Shown here: positions 1 to 9,316 of the stretch, in pieces
Layout of the letters: the number at the start of each line of letters is the position of its first letter
Numbering within the stretch: the first letter of the stretch is position 1
Source: Methylotenera sp.
GTDB lineage: Bacteria; Pseudomonadota; Gammaproteobacteria; Burkholderiales; Methylophilaceae
Direction of reading: 5' to 3'
Assembly (NCBI GenBank): GCA_005777825.1
Contig: SXLB01000049.1
Span: 1 to 53,094 of the forward strand
DNA: 53,094 bases
Notes under the pieces: model-generated
Databases searched by the model: none
What the model was told of the DNA's origin: nothing
What the model saw: the letters and a program-made list of their open reading frames with translations, nothing else
Translations under genes and position numbers: made by a program

Positions 1-1433
1 ACCTGCGACACAATAAGACGGTAAATGACGCCTTTCACCACTCCGATACCGCTAAACGCTTTGAATCTTACGGTTGGCACGTGCAATCCGTAGACGGTCA
101 CGATGTAGCCGCGATTGGTAAAGCCATAGCTGCGGCTAGAAAAGTGACAGACAAACCCTCTTTAATCTGCTGTAAAACAGTTATCGGTATGGGTTCACCA
201 AACAAATCCGGTTCACACGATTGCCACGGTTCAGCCTTGGGTCTAGACGAAGTGGCGGCCACCCGCGCTAACATCGGCTGGCCACATGAGCCATTTGTCA
301 TTCCAGCTGACGTTTACGCTGGTTGGGATGCCACGGCTAAAGGCGCTGCTGCTGAAGCAGCATGGAACAGCAAATTTGCCGCCTACCAAGCAGCCTTCCC
401 AGCTGAAGCCGCTGAATTCTCACGCCGCATGGCTGGCGATTTACCAGCAAACTGGAAATCAGCCACCGATGCCATCATTGCCTCTACTAACGAAAAAGCC
501 GAAACAGTGGCCACACGTAAGGCCTCACAAAATGTGATTGGCGCTTTGGCTCCAATCTTGCCTGAATTCTTGGGCGGTTCTGCTGACTTAACCGGTTCTA
601 ACTTAACTTCATGTGGCAGCTTTGTGCACGTGGATGCAAAAAAACCAGGCAACTACATCTCTTACGGCGTACGCGAGTTTGGTATGTTCGCCATCATGAA
701 CGGCATGGCCTTACACGGCGGCGTCGTGCCATTCGGCGGTACCTTCCACATGTTCTCTGATTATGCAAAATCTGCCTTGCGCATGGCCGCATTGATGAAA
801 CAACGTTCTATCGCGGTATTGACCCACGACTCCATCGGTCAAGGCGAAGACGGTCCTACCCATCAACCGATTGAGAACACCGCCGGCTTACGCTTGATTC
901 CTAACATGGACGTATGGCGTCCAGGTAGCTCAACCGAAACGGCCGTGGCTTGGGTGGCAGCAGTTGAACGCAAAAACGGTCCAAGCAGCTTGGTATTAAG
1001 CCGTCAAAACGTGCCTGGCATGAAACACGAAGCCGCGCATTTCGACTTGATGCGTAAAGGCGCATACGTGCTATCAGACGTATCAGGCAAAGCCGATGTG
1101 ATCATTATTGCCAACGGTTCAGAATTAGAATTGGCCGTTAAAGCAGCAGCTGAATTGAATGCAGCGGGCACGAAAGTTCGAGTGGTTTCTATGCCATCAA
1201 CCAATGTATTTGATCGCCAAGATAAAGCCTACAAAGACAGCGTGTTAACACCAGGCGTAAAACGCGTAGCGGTTGAAGCCGGCGTAACGGATTTCTGGCG
1301 CAAATACGTAGGCTTAGAAGGTGCTGTAGTGGGTATCGACACCTTTGGCGAATCAGCCCCAGGTGGCGTGTTACTGAAACACTTTGGCTTCACCGTTGAA
1401 AACGTTGTAGCGACTGTTAAATCAGTACTGTAA
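1..1433 (+). CDS. tkt: Transketolase, 3' part (5' end outside window)
   Basis: Thiamine-diphosphate enzyme moving two-carbon ketol units between sugar phosphates in the pentose phosphate pathway (cytosol). The frame is open from base 3 with no start codon, so the N-terminus lies upstream of the window; about 476 codons remain of a family length near 660. Visible family hallmarks are the [13 protein letters not shown] stretch near the start, the pyrimidine-domain segment [17 protein letters not shown] with the conserved glutamate, and [15 protein letters not shown]. The C-terminal transketolase domain is complete. A strong terminator follows, so gap downstream probably has its own promoter. 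The GTG at base 81 is an internal valine codon, not a start. Confidence 0.97.
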   Translation, partial: LRHNKTVNDAFHHSDTAKRFESYGWHVQSVDGHDVAAIGKAIAAARKVTDKPSLICCKTVIGMGSPNKSGSHDCHGSALGLDEVAATRANIGWPHEPFVIPADVYAGWDATAKGAAAEAAWNSKFAAYQAAFPAEAAEFSRRMAGDLPANWKSATDAIIASTNEKAETVATRKASQNVIGALAPILPEFLGGSADLTGSNLTSCGSFVHVDAKKPGNYISYGVREFGMFAIMNGMALHGGVVPFGGTFHMFSDYAKSALRMAALMKQRSIAVLTHDSIGQGEDGPTHQPIENTAGLRLIPNMDVWRPGSSTETAVAWVAAVERKNGPSSLVLSRQNVPGMKHEAAHFDLMRKGAYVLSDVSGKADVIIIANGSELELAVKAAAELNAAGTKVRVVSMPSTNVFDRQDKAYKDSVLTPGVKRVAVEAGVTDFWRKYVGLEGAVVGIDTFGESAPGGVLLKHFGFTVENVVATVKSVL

Positions 1434-1446
1434 TGTTAATCTGCGT

Positions 1447-1486
1447 CATCTTAGTTCGAGTCGCTTAATCGCTCGAGCTTAAGATG
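1447..1486. repeat. Long imperfect inverted repeat after tkt
   Basis: Left arm 1447-1460 (catcttagttcgag) and right arm 1472-1486 (ctcgagcttaagatg) can pair over about 14 bases with one mismatch and one bulge, around an 11-base loop. It lies 13 bases after the tkt stop and before the true terminator. It has no T-tract, so it is more likely an mRNA 3'-end stabilising hairpin or a REP-like element than a terminator. Confidence 0.6.
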
Positions 1487-1514
1487 CCGTCAAATAACTA
1501 ACGGTTTAGTTCAA

Positions 1515-1545
1515 GGGCACCTCCAGTGGGGTGCCCTATTGTTTT
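1515..1545 (+). terminator. Rho-independent terminator of tkt
   Basis: Stem gggcacc (1515-1521) with ggtgccc (1530-1536), 8-base loop, followed by the T-rich run tattgtttt. It separates tkt from gap. Confidence 0.8.
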
Positions 1546-1563
1546 ATAAAGGCGCTTAACTTC

Positions 1564-1575
1564 ATACCTAGGTAT
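1564..1575. promoter_or_regulatory. Perfect 12-bp palindrome upstream of gap
   Basis: The sequence atacctaggtat is its own reverse complement and sits 37 bases before the gap start, between the tkt terminator and the gap ribosome site. A perfect dyad here is a candidate binding site for a dimeric regulator of gap or gap-pgk. No regulator can be named from sequence alone. Confidence 0.4.
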
Positions 1576-1582
1576 AGGTTAG

Positions 1583-2608
<1,026 letters not shown>

Positions 2609-2642
2609 GCTTTACTTCTCGCCCCATTAAAAAAGGAACAAC

Positions 2643-3824
2643 ATGGCCGTTATTAAAATGACTGATTTGGATTTACAAGGCAAGCGTGTCTTGATCCGTG
2701 CCGATTTAAATGTGCCGGTCAGCAACGGCAAGGTGACATCCGACGCACGCATTAGCGCCTCCATGGCCACCATCAACTTTGCCTTAAAGGCCGGCGCCAA
2801 AGTCATGGTGACTTCACACCTAGGCCGTCCTGAAGAAGGCGTGTATTCCGAAGAAAATTCATTGCAGCCGGTGGTCGATGTGATCAGCGCAAAACTCAAT
2901 CAGCCGGTACGCTTAATCAAAAACTGGTTGGATGGCGAGGTGGCTGTCGCAGCCGGCGAGTTGGTGGTGCTGGAAAACTGCCGCTTTAATCTGGGCGAGA
3001 AGAAAAACAACGACGACTTGTCACAAAAATACGCCAAACTGTGCGACGTGTTTGTCATGGATGCCTTTGGCACGGCCCATAGAGCAGAAGCCTCTACCCA
3101 CGGCGTGGCGAAATATGCTGTGGTGGCGGCCGCTGGCATCTTACTGGTCAACGAATTGGAGGCTTTAGGCAAAGCCTTGCTTAATCCAGCTCGGCCCATG
3201 GTGGCCATCGTTGGCGGCAGCAAGGTCTCGACCAAGCTGACAGTATTGGAAAGTTTGTCTGAAAAAGTAGACCAAATGGTGGTCGGTGGTGGCATCGCCA
3301 ACACCTTTTTAAAAGCAGCCGGCCATGAAGTAGGTGGCTCGTTGTGCGAAGACGACTTGGTGACGGTAGCACGCACCTTAATGGACAAAATGAACCAAAG
3401 GGGAGCAAGCATTCCTATTGCCGTCGACGTGGTGTGCGGTAAAAAATTCGCAGCCGACGAGCCCGCCGTAAGCAAGGACGTGGAAAACGTGGTCAAAGAT
3501 GACATGATTTTTGATATTGGCTCGAAATCTGCTAGTCAAATAGCAGACATCATTAAACATGCCGGCACCGTGGTCTGGAATGGACCGGTTGGCGTGTTTG
3601 AATTTGACCAATTTGGCCAGGGAACCAAAACCATCGCCATGGCGATTGCCAACAGCAAGGCTTTCACCTTGGCTGGCGGCGGCGATACCATAGCCGCCAT
3701 CCAGAAATACGGCATAGAAGATAAAGTGGATTACATCTCCACTGCCGGTGGGGCATTTTTGGAGTTCCTAGAAGGCAAAACTTTGCCTGCGGTGGCCATA
3801 CTAGAACAACGTGCTGCGCAGTAA
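2643..3824 (+). CDS. pgk: Phosphoglycerate kinase
   Basis: Transfers phosphate from 1,3-bisphosphoglycerate to ADP, the step after gap. The 393 residues match the bacterial family length. The N-terminal substrate-binding segment RADLNVPV, the HLGRP motif, GGSKVSTK and the C-terminal nucleotide-site stretch [13 protein letters not shown] are all visible. An aaaaaaggaac ribosome site precedes the ATG. It is the second gene of gap-pgk and is closed by a strong terminator 27 bases after its stop. Confidence 0.98.
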   Translation: MAVIKMTDLDLQGKRVLIRADLNVPVSNGKVTSDARISASMATINFALKAGAKVMVTSHLGRPEEGVYSEENSLQPVVDVISAKLNQPVRLIKNWLDGEVAVAAGELVVLENCRFNLGEKKNNDDLSQKYAKLCDVFVMDAFGTAHRAEASTHGVAKYAVVAAAGILLVNELEALGKALLNPARPMVAIVGGSKVSTKLTVLESLSEKVDQMVVGGGIANTFLKAAGHEVGGSLCEDDLVTVARTLMDKMNQRGASIPIAVDVVCGKKFAADEPAVSKDVENVVKDDMIFDIGSKSASQIADIIKHAGTVVWNGPVGVFEFDQFGQGTKTIAMAIANSKAFTLAGGGDTIAAIQKYGIEDKVDYISTAGGAFLEFLEGKTLPAVAILEQRAAQ

Positions 3825-3850
3825 TACTCAGCCTAAAGCGCAGTACCGTA

Positions 3851-3876
3851 AAATGGGGCGAGACGCCCCATTTTTA
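3851..3876 (+). terminator. Rho-independent terminator of pgk
   Basis: Ten-base perfect stem aaatggggcg / cgccccattt with a 3-base loop (aga), running into tttttattt. This is a strong intrinsic terminator, so pyk should be transcribed separately or by readthrough. Confidence 0.88.
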
Positions 3877-3917
3877 TTTGAAATTAAAGCAATACTTACG
3901 TTGAAAAGGCTAAGCGC

Positions 3918-5333
3918 TTGACCTTACGCAAAACCAAAATTGTCGCCACTCTTGGCCCCTCTTCTAACAGCGAAGAAATGCTGGCACGCATGATCACGGC
4001 CGGCGTGAACGTGGTCAGGCTGAACTTCTCTCACGGCAGTGCCGACGAGCACATACACCGAGCCGCCATGGTACGTGCCATCGCCGCCAAACTAAACCGG
4101 CCCATAGGCGTGTTGTGCGACTTACAAGGCCCAAAAATTCGCATAGGCCGATTCGAATTGGGCAAGGTCAGCCTAAAAACCGGGGACGTCTTTATTTTGG
4201 ATGCCGATTGCGAATTAGGCAACCAATACCACGTAGGCTTGGATTACAAAACCTTGCCACAAGAGGTGGCGGAAGGCGTGGTCTTACTGTTAGACGACGG
4301 CCGTATTAGCATGCAAGTGGACCGCGTGAAAGGCAACCAAATCCATTGCCTGGTGTTAAACGGTGGCGTACTCAGCAATAACAAAGGCATTAATCGCCAA
4401 GGCGGCGGCTTGTCTGCCGAAGCCTTGACCAAAAAAGACCGCATAGACATCAAAACTGCCGTGGCATTGGAAGCCGACTTCATCGCTATGTCCTTTCCCA
4501 AGACCGCAGCGGATGTCGAGTTGGCAAGAAGCCTAGTCAAGCAAGCCGGCGGCCATGCCAGCATCATCGCCAAAATAGAACGGGCCGAAGCCATAGACAA
4601 TTTAGCCGCCATCATTGAGGCATCGGATGCCATCATGGTTGCCCGCGGTGATTTAGGCGTGGAAGTGGGTGACGCAGCCGTGCCAGGGTTACAGAAACGC
4701 ATGATACGCATGGCACGCGCACAAAACAAATTGGTGATCACGGCCACGCAAATGTTGGAATCCATGATCAGCTGTCCTATCCCGACGCGAGCAGAAGTGT
4801 CCGATGTAGCGAATGCCGTGTTTGACGGTACCGATGCCGTGATGCTGTCGGCCGAAACCGCCGCTGGTCAATACCCGCTGGAAACCGTGCAAGCGGTGCA
4901 CCGAGTGGTCATGGAAGCGGAAAAAGAATACATCAAACTCGAGCATGCCGAAAAAACCGATGAAACCATTGCTGCCGCGGCCATCTACACGGCCAAACAC
5001 TTCAAAGTCAAAGCCATTGCCGCCTTGACGCAATCCGGCAACGCGGCTCGCTGGCTATCCAGAGCCGATGCAGAAGTGCCTATCTACGCGCTTTCGCCAG
5101 ACAAATTGGCTAGACGAAAACTGACTTTACACCGTGGCGTTTACCCTTTCCCGATAGCACAGGGCAATAAAAACAAAGATGAAATCTTGCAAGAAATGGA
5201 GCAGGTCTTGTTGCAACAAAAAATGGTTAGCCCGGGTGACACGGTGCTGCTGACCTTTGGTGAACCGATAGGCAGCCCAGGTGGCACCAACACCTTAAAA
5301 ATTGTCAATATTGGCCCCATCCTAGCCAAATAA
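3918..5333 (+). CDS. pyk: Pyruvate kinase (PykA-like)
   Basis: Makes pyruvate and ATP from phosphoenolpyruvate and ADP. At 471 residues it resembles the PykA (type II) subgroup along its length: RKTKIVATLGP at the N-terminus, the substrate-site NFSHG, the cation/catalytic region IAKIERAEA, ARGDLGVE, and the activation-loop region LDGT-type DGTDAVMLSAETAAGQYP. The likely start is TTG at 3918, with AAGG at 3906-3909 as ribosome site; no in-frame ATG gives a complete N-terminus. purC follows after 108 bases with its own promoter. fba, often found next to pyk in related bacteria, is absent here. Confidence 0.95.
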   Translation: MTLRKTKIVATLGPSSNSEEMLARMITAGVNVVRLNFSHGSADEHIHRAAMVRAIAAKLNRPIGVLCDLQGPKIRIGRFELGKVSLKTGDVFILDADCELGNQYHVGLDYKTLPQEVAEGVVLLLDDGRISMQVDRVKGNQIHCLVLNGGVLSNNKGINRQGGGLSAEALTKKDRIDIKTAVALEADFIAMSFPKTAADVELARSLVKQAGGHASIIAKIERAEAIDNLAAIIEASDAIMVARGDLGVEVGDAAVPGLQKRMIRMARAQNKLVITATQMLESMISCPIPTRAEVSDVANAVFDGTDAVMLSAETAAGQYPLETVQAVHRVVMEAEKEYIKLEHAEKTDETIAAAAIYTAKHFKVKAIAALTQSGNAARWLSRADAEVPIYALSPDKLARRKLTLHRGVYPFPIAQGNKNKDEILQEMEQVLLQQKMVSPGDTVLLTFGEPIGSPGGTNTLKIVNIGPILAK

Positions 5334-5379
5334 AATCCAGTTCTAAGTCAGCTTAAAACCGAGCAAGGCAGATAATGTT

Positions 5380-5407
5380 TTGTTTGGCTTTAGTTGGCAT
5401 TTATAAT
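5380..5407 (+). promoter_or_regulatory. Candidate sigma-70 promoter of purC
   Basis: A -35-like TTGTTT (5380-5385) and a perfect -10 TATAAT (5402-5407) are separated by 16 bases, 34 bases before the purC ATG. Confidence 0.6.
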
Positions 5408-5441
5408 AGTCTATCCACCCCTTAAAGCTTAAAGCACGCAC

Positions 5442-6344
5442 ATGACTACGCCTTTACTCGAAACGCACTTAACCAGCCTTAAACGCATACACCAAGGTAA
5501 AGTGCGTGACATTTATGAAATCGATGCGCACACCATGCTGCTGGTGAGCACAGACAGGTTGTCTGCCTTCGACGTGATATTGCCAACCGGCATCGCCCAC
5601 AAAGGCGCCATGTTGACGCAAATGGCGAATTTTTGGTTTGAAAAACTGCAACACATAGTGCCCAACCACTTAACCGGCATCGCCCCTAAAAGCGTGGTGA
5701 CGGATCCGACCGAGCAAGCGCAATTGGGCTCGCGCGCCGTGGTGGTGAAAAAATTAAAAGCCCTGCCCATAGAAGCGATCGTGCGTGGCTACTTGGTCGG
5801 CAGTGGCTGGAAAGAATACCAAGCGCGTGGCACCGTCTGTGGCATCCCTCTAGCGGCTGGCCTACAGCTAGCCGCGCAATTAAGCGAACCCCTATTCACC
5901 CCATCCAGTAAAGCCGCGGTGGGAGAACACGATGAAAACATCAGCCTAGCGCAATGCGCTGAGCTGCTGGGTGCAGACATGGCCGCGCAAGTGGCTAAGG
6001 TCGCCATAGCCTTATACAAAGAGGCGGCGGCTTATGCCTTAACACGCGGCATCATCATCGCCGACACCAAATTTGAATTCGGCTTGGACGAACATGGCGT
6101 GTTGCATGTCATGGACGAGGTACTCACCCCAGACTCATCGCGTTTTTGGCCTGCCGACAGCTACGTCGTGGGTAAAAACCCGCCCAGCTATGACAAGCAA
6201 TACGTGCGCGATTGGCTAGAAGCCAGCGATTGGAATAAAACCGCTCCGGCCCCTGCTCTACCGGCTGATGTGGCAAAGAAAACCAGTGAAAAATACATGG
6301 AAGCCTTTGAGCGCCTCACTGGTCATGCCTTAAAAATAGACTAA
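5442..6344 (+). CDS. purC: Phosphoribosylaminoimidazole-succinocarboxamide synthase
   Basis: SAICAR synthetase of de novo purine synthesis: ATP-dependent joining of aspartate to CAIR. It is 300 residues, the longer form of the family (E. coli has 237). It shows HQGKVRDIYE near the N-terminus (nucleotide P-loop-like region), STDRLSAFDVILP, the IVRGYLVGSGWKEYQ segment and IIADTKFEFG for substrate/metal binding. Start at ATG 5442, well placed after the candidate promoter. No purE or purK follows, so this pathway step is separated from its usual partners. Confidence 0.97.
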   Translation: MTTPLLETHLTSLKRIHQGKVRDIYEIDAHTMLLVSTDRLSAFDVILPTGIAHKGAMLTQMANFWFEKLQHIVPNHLTGIAPKSVVTDPTEQAQLGSRAVVVKKLKALPIEAIVRGYLVGSGWKEYQARGTVCGIPLAAGLQLAAQLSEPLFTPSSKAAVGEHDENISLAQCAELLGADMAAQVAKVAIALYKEAAAYALTRGIIIADTKFEFGLDEHGVLHVMDEVLTPDSSRFWPADSYVVGKNPPSYDKQYVRDWLEASDWNKTAPAPALPADVAKKTSEKYMEAFERLTGHALKID

Positions 6345-6363
6345 TGGCTGACAGCGGTGCCGC

Positions 6364-6657
6364 GTGATTAATCAATTAAAAAATTACGCCCAGCAACTCA
6401 AGCAGGAGTTAGCCGTATACCGCTTACTGTTAAAGCACCCGCGCACACCGTGGCTAGCTAAACTGTTGTTGGCTCTAGCCATAGGCTATTTGTTATTGCC
6501 CTTCGACCTGATACCGGATTTTATTCCCGTGCTCGGCCAATTAGACGAACTGATCATCATCCCGCTACTGGTCTATTTGGCCGTATTGCTGATACCGAAG
6601 AGTCTGCTACTAAGCTGCCGAGTGCAAGTGCAGGCCAGCCAAGCGCCAGAGGTTTAA
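6364..6657 (+). CDS. YkvA-family (DUF1232) small membrane protein
   Basis: A 97-residue protein with one or two hydrophobic segments (about 34-50 and 62-85). Between them is the DUF1232/YkvA signature, LPFDLIPDFIPVLGQLDE. The family is widespread but its function is not established; it is thought to be membrane-associated. GTG at 6364 is the only start, because a stop lies 15 bases upstream in frame. It starts 19 bases after purC and is probably co-transcribed. Confidence 0.85.
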   Translation: MINQLKNYAQQLKQELAVYRLLLKHPRTPWLAKLLLALAIGYLLLPFDLIPDFIPVLGQLDELIIIPLLVYLAVLLIPKSLLLSCRVQVQASQAPEV

Positions 6658-6671
6658 TTGCATTATCGGCG

Positions 6672-6699
6672 TTAATTTAGCCGGCTTGCTTGTTATAAT
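6672..6699 (+). promoter_or_regulatory. Candidate promoter of ppa
   Basis: TTAATT (6672-6677), 16-base spacer, perfect TATAAT (6694-6699). The start codon of ppa is 55 bases downstream of the -10. Confidence 0.55.
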
Positions 6700-6754
6700 T
6701 GCGGCTCAAAATTTAAGTAAAGCATTCATTCATTTTAATAGTTAGGATTTAGTC

Positions 6755-7303
6755 ATGTCGTTAAACCAAGTACCCACCGGTAAAGATGTACCCAATGATT
6801 TCAATGTGATCATTGAAATCCCCATGCAAGGCGACCCCGTTAAATACGAAGTAGACAAAGACAGCGGTGCTATTTTTGTTGACCGCTTCATGGGTACGGC
6901 CATGCAGTACCCAACGAATTATGGCTACGTGCCCCACACCTTGGCCGATGACGGCGATCCAGTCGATGTCTTGGTCATGACGCCAGTGGCACTCATTCCT
7001 GGCGTGGTGGTGCGTTGCCGTCCACTAGGCGTATTGCTAATGGAAGACGAGGCCGGTTTAGACGCTAAAGTATTGGCCGTGCCAATAGAAAAAGTGTGCG
7101 GTTTATACGGCCACCTTAAAACCCATAAGGATTTATCGGCTTGGCGCTTAGACATGATTGCCCACTTCTTCGAGCATTACAAAGATTTGGACAAAGGCAA
7201 ATGGGTCAAAATTAATGGTTGGGGCGATATCGATCAAGCCAAGAAAGAAATCTTGGACGGCGTGGCCAACTACAATAACGCCAAGGTAAAACCGGCGTTC
7301 TAA
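6755..7303 (+). CDS. ppa: Inorganic pyrophosphatase, family I
   Basis: Hydrolyses pyrophosphate to phosphate and so drives biosynthetic reactions such as nucleotide, tRNA and polymer synthesis. The 182 residues match the hexameric soluble family I. The signature [10 protein letters not shown] at 65-74 carries the metal-binding aspartates. The N-terminal region contains NVIIEIPM and [11 protein letters not shown], as expected. AGGA in gttaggattt precedes the ATG. It is convergent with the next gene, with only 17 bases between stops and no obvious terminator. Confidence 0.98.
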   Translation: MSLNQVPTGKDVPNDFNVIIEIPMQGDPVKYEVDKDSGAIFVDRFMGTAMQYPTNYGYVPHTLADDGDPVDVLVMTPVALIPGVVVRCRPLGVLLMEDEAGLDAKVLAVPIEKVCGLYGHLKTHKDLSAWRLDMIAHFFEHYKDLDKGKWVKINGWGDIDQAKKEILDGVANYNNAKVKPAF

Positions 7304-7320
7304 ACTTTAAAGATTAATCG

Positions 7321-8028
7321 CTAAATGCGATGCAAGCTGGCCGACAGGGCTTTCAATTCCTTTTCGGCTCGCTTGTAATCGGGACAAATACTGGCCACGG
7401 TGGCCCAAAATTTTGCCGAGTGGTTCATTTCTTTTAAATGCGCCAACTCGTGGCAAACCACGTAATTAATGATGTGCGGTGGTGCTTGCAATAAGCGCCA
7501 ATTCAAACGGATTTGTTTTCTCGAATTGCAACTGCCCCAGCGTGAACTGGCGTTAGATAATGCCAAGGAGGCAAAGCCAACGCCAAGCTTACTGGCGAAC
7601 AGTTCCAAACGCCGGCTAAAATCCAACAAAGCTTGTTTCTTGTACCAAACCAACACCTTACGCGCCACCAGCTTAGTATCCTGCGGATTGGGCAAGGCCA
7701 GTTGCAAAATACCGGGCTCGTGCTGCACCGCTTTAGACTGCGCATCGCGCTCGACCACCAAGCGCATGCTGTTACCTAAATAAAGCAAACTCTCACCGTG
7801 TTGCCAAGCCATGGCCGGCACTGAATTAGCACTTAAGTCGGCCAGCTTCTTGACTATCCAATCGGATTTTTTGAGCAGGATGCCCTCTAGCTCAGCGTGC
7901 GTAATGCGTTGCGGGGCATGCACCAACAAGCCTTGGGCGCCTATTTTCAAGCCCACGCTTCGTCGTGGGCGGCGGCTAAGCTGGTAGGGCACTTGCACAC
8001 CGCTGGCCAGGGTCAGCAGGTGGTTCAT
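7321..8028 (-). CDS. YgjP-like metallopeptidase-fold protein (DUF45)
   Basis: Member of the YgjP/DUF45 family, a zinc-binding fold related to gluzincin proteases; E. coli YgjP has been linked to UTP pyrophosphatase activity. The metal site is clear: HELAH at 193-197 with His203 in MNHSAKFW, preceded by the family block SSRWGSC. Start taken at ATG 8028, whose ATGA overlaps the plsC stop; an in-frame ATG at 8064 would add 12 residues inside plsC. It is the last gene of the lnt-glyQS-gmhB-plsC unit. Substrate unknown. Confidence 0.88.
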   Translation of the reverse strand: MNHLLTLASGVQVPYQLSRRPRRSVGLKIGAQGLLVHAPQRITHAELEGILLKKSDWIVKKLADLSANSVPAMAWQHGESLLYLGNSMRLVVERDAQSKAVQHEPGILQLALPNPQDTKLVARKVLVWYKKQALLDFSRRLELFASKLGVGFASLALSNASSRWGSCNSRKQIRLNWRLLQAPPHIINYVVCHELAHLKEMNHSAKFWATVASICPDYKRAEKELKALSASLHRI

Positions 8029-8732
8029 GCCGCGTTTATCACCTGCATTTGCGCTTCTATCCATTGCTCGACTTTAAGGTTGAGCGCATCGGCTTTGAGG
8101 TCTGCCGTGGCTATGGCTGGGCCTATGTGCAACTTAATCACACCAGCTTGCTTAATGAAGCCCTTGGGCCAACAATGGCCGGCATTATGCGCCACCGGCA
8201 AGACTGGGGTTTTCGTTTGGCAGGCCAACCATGCCCCGCCTATGTGGTATTTGCCCTGTTGATGGGGACGCATGCGCGTGCCTTCTGGGAATATCACCAC
8301 CCACAAACCTTGCGCCAACCTCGCTTGACCTTTGCTCACCAACTGCTTGAGCGCTTCACGCCCAGAGGCACGGTTAATGGCTATCGGCGAAGTCATGGCC
8401 AACCCCCAACCAAAAATGGGGATCCACAATAATTCGCGTTTTAGCACGTAAACTTGAGTAGGGAATATCGCTTGAAAAGCAAAGGTTTCCCAAGCCGATT
8501 GGTGCTTAGCCAAAATGATGCAAGGCCTATCGGGTATGTTTTCCATACCACTGATCTCATGGCGTACATTGCAGGTGACCCGCAACCACCAAATCATGCT
8601 GCGTGCCCAGCCCGAGATAAGTTGGTTGCGCAAGATGGGATGGACTGGCCAGGCCAGCAAGGCAATGAGCGTAAAGATGGGCGCGGTAATCAGTTGACCG
8701 ATAAAAAACAAGCTGGAGCGAAGAAAAAGCAT
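8025..8732 (-). CDS. plsC: 1-acyl-sn-glycerol-3-phosphate acyltransferase
   Basis: Adds the second acyl chain to lysophosphatidate in the inner membrane, giving phosphatidic acid. Of 235 residues, the N-terminal 30 or so form a membrane segment. The acyltransferase motif I appears as KHQSAWETF, with glutamate in place of the usual aspartate of HX4D, and motif III as FPEGTRMRP. The E variant occurs in related proteins and does not by itself imply loss of activity. gmhB ends 4 bases upstream; the ygjP-like gene overlaps its stop by 4. Confidence 0.93.
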   Translation of the reverse strand: MLFLRSSLFFIGQLITAPIFTLIALLAWPVHPILRNQLISGWARSMIWWLRVTCNVRHEISGMENIPDRPCIILAKHQSAWETFAFQAIFPTQVYVLKRELLWIPIFGWGLAMTSPIAINRASGREALKQLVSKGQARLAQGLWVVIFPEGTRMRPHQQGKYHIGGAWLACQTKTPVLPVAHNAGHCWPKGFIKQAGVIKLHIGPAIATADLKADALNLKVEQWIEAQMQVINAA

Positions 8733-8736
8733 GGGC

Positions 8737-9303
8737 TTATCCTAAATGCGGGCTCGCAATGATGCGTTGCACCGCTTCAGCTAAATCCGCGCACACCCAA
8801 GTGTTGTCTGGCAAGGCTAGATCAGCATTGGCCTTGGCAGCGGCCAAGGTGGCCTCACCCTTACCGCTTAACACTAAAATAGGCTGACAACCAACGGCTG
8901 CAAAGGCTTGTAAATCTCTTAAGGCATCGCCCACTGCCGGTACGCCATGCAACTCAAGAGCAAAACGCTTAGCAATGTCCTCCACCATGGCCACGTCGGG
9001 TTTACGGCAACGGCAATGGTCGTCTGCCGCATGCGGGCAATAGAATATGGCATCGATACGGCCGCCCACTGCAGCCAATTCGCGGTTCATTTTCTCGTGT
9101 ATGCTGTTGAGGGTGGCCATATCGAATAAGCCGCGGCTGATACCCGATTGATTGGTGGCCACCGCTACCCGATAGCCGGATTGGTTAAGCAAGGCAATCG
9201 CGTCCAAACTGCCGGGCAAAGCTACCCACTCATTGGGACTTTTAATGAAATTAGCGGAATCCCGATTGATGACACCGTCCCTATCTAAAATCACTAACTT
9301 CAT
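8737..9303 (-). CDS. gmhB: D-glycero-beta-D-manno-heptose-1,7-bisphosphate 7-phosphatase
   Basis: HAD-family phosphatase in the ADP-heptose branch of lipopolysaccharide core synthesis. The 188 residues begin with the nucleophile motif LDRDGVIN, then the TNQSG motif. The GmhB zinc-binding cysteines are present in CPHAADDHCRCRKP, and the C-terminal HAD motif follows as VGDALRDLQA. It starts 13 bases after glyS and ends 4 bases before plsC, so it belongs to the same transcript. Confidence 0.95.
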   Translation of the reverse strand: MKLVILDRDGVINRDSANFIKSPNEWVALPGSLDAIALLNQSGYRVAVATNQSGISRGLFDMATLNSIHEKMNRELAAVGGRIDAIFYCPHAADDHCRCRKPDVAMVEDIAKRFALELHGVPAVGDALRDLQAFAAVGCQPILVLSGKGEATLAAAKANADLALPDNTWVCADLAEAVQRIIASPHLG

Positions 9304-9316
9304 AGTGCTGCCGTGC

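Noticed and set aside
2900-3505. 201-codon minus-strand open frame
   Set aside because: Antisense shadow of pgk; no recognisable domain or ribosome site.
4244-4765. 173-codon minus-strand open frame
   Set aside because: Antisense shadow of pyk with low-complexity Ala/Ser/Met composition.
7321-8028. Classical M48 membrane protease because of HELAH
   Set aside because: No transmembrane segments; the block SSRWGSC plus HELAH and a later histidine fits the soluble YgjP/DUF45 family better.
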